A DNA stretch of 6,728 bases from Microcaldota archaeon. Lineage in GTDB: Archaea > Micrarchaeota > Micrarchaeia > Micrarchaeales > CABMGC01. Shown one piece after another: positions 5,934-6,728 of the stretch. The notes under the pieces are model-generated. The model had not been told where the DNA came from, ran no database searches, and saw only the letters and a program-made list of their open reading frames with translations. Numbering within the stretch: the first letter of the stretch is position 1; each line of letters begins with the position of its first letter. The stretch is from positions 1 to 6,728 of the forward strand of contig JAJYFQ010000041.1 of NCBI GenBank assembly GCA_021785375.1, in the 5' to 3' direction. Both the position numbers and the translations under genes were made by a program.

Positions 5934-6728
5934 CTACCACTTATTCTCAACAAGCCTCTTCTGATTCCGCGCCCTCTTCAGGAGAGTGCTGTTCTTTATC
6001 CACTCGCTCGGGGGTATGGCCATCCTGGCAGATACGAACTGGAGCGCCTGATCAAGGGTGTCGAAGTTGACGGGCTCGGTCCTAAGTGTTTCGCGCACAT
6101 GCTCCCTCACGTTCCATACGCCCATGGGCATTATGTAACCCGGATGCGCCTCCCTCAGTATGACTACCTTCGCCTGGCCCCCTATCCTGTCAAGCAGTTC
6201 CGAGGAAGCGAGCCTCGCCGCGTAATAGCAGCCTCCGATCTCAGCGTACTTCGACCTGCCTTCAAACGCCTCGTACGATGAGTATATCGCTATATCCCTG
6301 CCATCAGGGTTCCACGTCGTGTTGGGGTACCACGCCTCTACGAGCTCATACTCCCAAGATCCGGGGAGCATGATTATCGCCCAGCGGTTGTCCAGGGCCA
6401 CGTTGTAGAATACCTTTACCGAGTCTATCGGCTCGTACTGCTTGACATCCTTCAGCTTGTACTTTCCCAGAGTGTCGTCGACAGCTGTTATGCTCCACCT
6501 TGTTGGGACGAACTTCCTGTTCTTCCCAACGCCGAGGATTCCGGCAGCAAGGGCCTTCTGTATCTTCGAGACGAGCGTTCCCTTGTTGTAGAGCTCCACC
6601 ATCGCATCGGTGGCAGTCATCGCAGTGTCATGATAAGCATACTCGACATTCGGGTTCGCCTTTATGTTGTCAAGGCGCATGTCGGTCATCCTCGCGCTCG
6701 GCCCGTACGGCTGGCTGTTCTCGTCAAA
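5934..6728 (-). CDS. nre: Nre-family archaeal DNA repair protein (C-terminal 264 aa; N-terminus beyond right edge)
   Basis: The frame is open from the window edge to TAG at 5936-5934, so the ATG at 6689 is internal. Signature stretches of the family are clear: QPYGPSARMTDMRL near the edge, the YHDTAMTATDAM segment, EIGGCYYAARLASSELLDRI, and VVILREAHPGYIMPMGVWNVRE. Nre proteins are archaeal factors of about 400 aa. Haloferax NreA acts with UvrABC and PCNA in repair of mitomycin C damage. The visible part is the end of the Nre_N and the Nre_C region; the N-terminal third is missing. The tail ARNQKRLVENKW has Q and L spaced as in a PCNA-interacting motif but lacks the two aromatic residues, so PCNA binding by it is doubtful. 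It is a chromosomal housekeeping gene, and its GC is higher than that of vapBC. Confidence 0.85.
   Translation of the reverse strand, partial: FDENSQPYGPSARMTDMRLDNIKANPNVEYAYHDTAMTATDAMVELYNKGTLVSKIQKALAAGILGVGKNRKFVPTRWSITAVDDTLGKYKLKDVKQYEPIDSVKVFYNVALDNRWAIIMLPGSWEYELVEAWYPNTTWNPDGRDIAIYSSYEAFEGRSKYAEIGGCYYAARLASSELLDRIGGQAKVVILREAHPGYIMPMGVWNVREHVRETLRTEPVNFDTLDQALQFVSARMAIPPSEWIKNSTLLKRARNQKRLVENKW

Noticed and set aside
5937..5972. C-terminal PCNA-interacting (PIP) motif in the Nre protein
   Set aside because: The tail has Q and L at the right spacing but Asn-Lys where two aromatic residues should be, with a lone Trp one place later. It is too degenerate to call.
1..6728. tRNA, rRNA, CRISPR array or insertion-sequence ends
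   Set aside because: No tRNA-like cloverleaf, regular repeat-spacer pattern, transposase or flanking inverted repeats were noticed on reading; nearly all bases are coding.

Overview
The window looks archaeal. Its right edge carries an Nre-family gene, a DNA-repair factor family known from archaea. The one clear promoter is an archaeal TATA box placed for a leaderless transcript. Shine-Dalgarno sequences match the archaeal 16S tail (GGAGGTG), and AGG/AGA and ATA codons are very common. I cannot assign a lineage with confidence; Thermoplasmata or a DPANN group such as Micrarchaeota would fit the codon style.

Layout. Positions 1-5219 are one tightly packed plus-strand operon that enters from the left edge. 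In order it holds: (i) the C-terminal end of a protein that reads like the N-terminal part of a VirB4-type ATPase (1-243); (ii) a 375-aa VirB4/HerA-superfamily ATPase motor domain (246-1373); (iii) a 225-aa unrecognised protein with a probable helical/winged-helix C-terminus (1357-2034); (iv) a 178-aa protein with one N-terminal membrane anchor (2031-2567); (v) a 62-aa protein with two membrane segments (2542-2730); (vi) a 76-aa hydrophobic protein (2785-3015), in the same frame as (v) and separated from it by one TAA and 54 otherwise open bases; (vii) a 735-aa VirB4/HerA-superfamily ATPase with a C-terminal beta-sandwich-like domain (3012-5219). Most junctions overlap (17, 4, 26 and 4 nt) or lie 2 nt apart, which suggests coordinated, coupled translation.

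After a 50-nt AT-rich intergenic region with a strong TATA box and a direct repeat comes a vapBC-type toxin-antitoxin pair (5270-5512 and 5502-5930). On the minus strand, ending only 3 nt from the vapC stop, is the C-terminal two-thirds of the Nre gene (5934-6728), cut by the right edge.

Working model (inference): the operon encodes a membrane-associated pump powered by two FtsK-HerA/VirB4-type ATPases with a single-pass protein and one or two tiny multi-pass membrane proteins. The nearest described themes are type IV secretion/conjugation and the crenarchaeal Ced/Ted DNA-import systems, in which a VirB4-like ATPase works with small two-helix membrane proteins. No relaxase, coupling protein, NurA or Mre11/Rad50 gene is visible, so the substrate is unknown. 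No RNA genes, CRISPR arrays or insertion sequences were seen.
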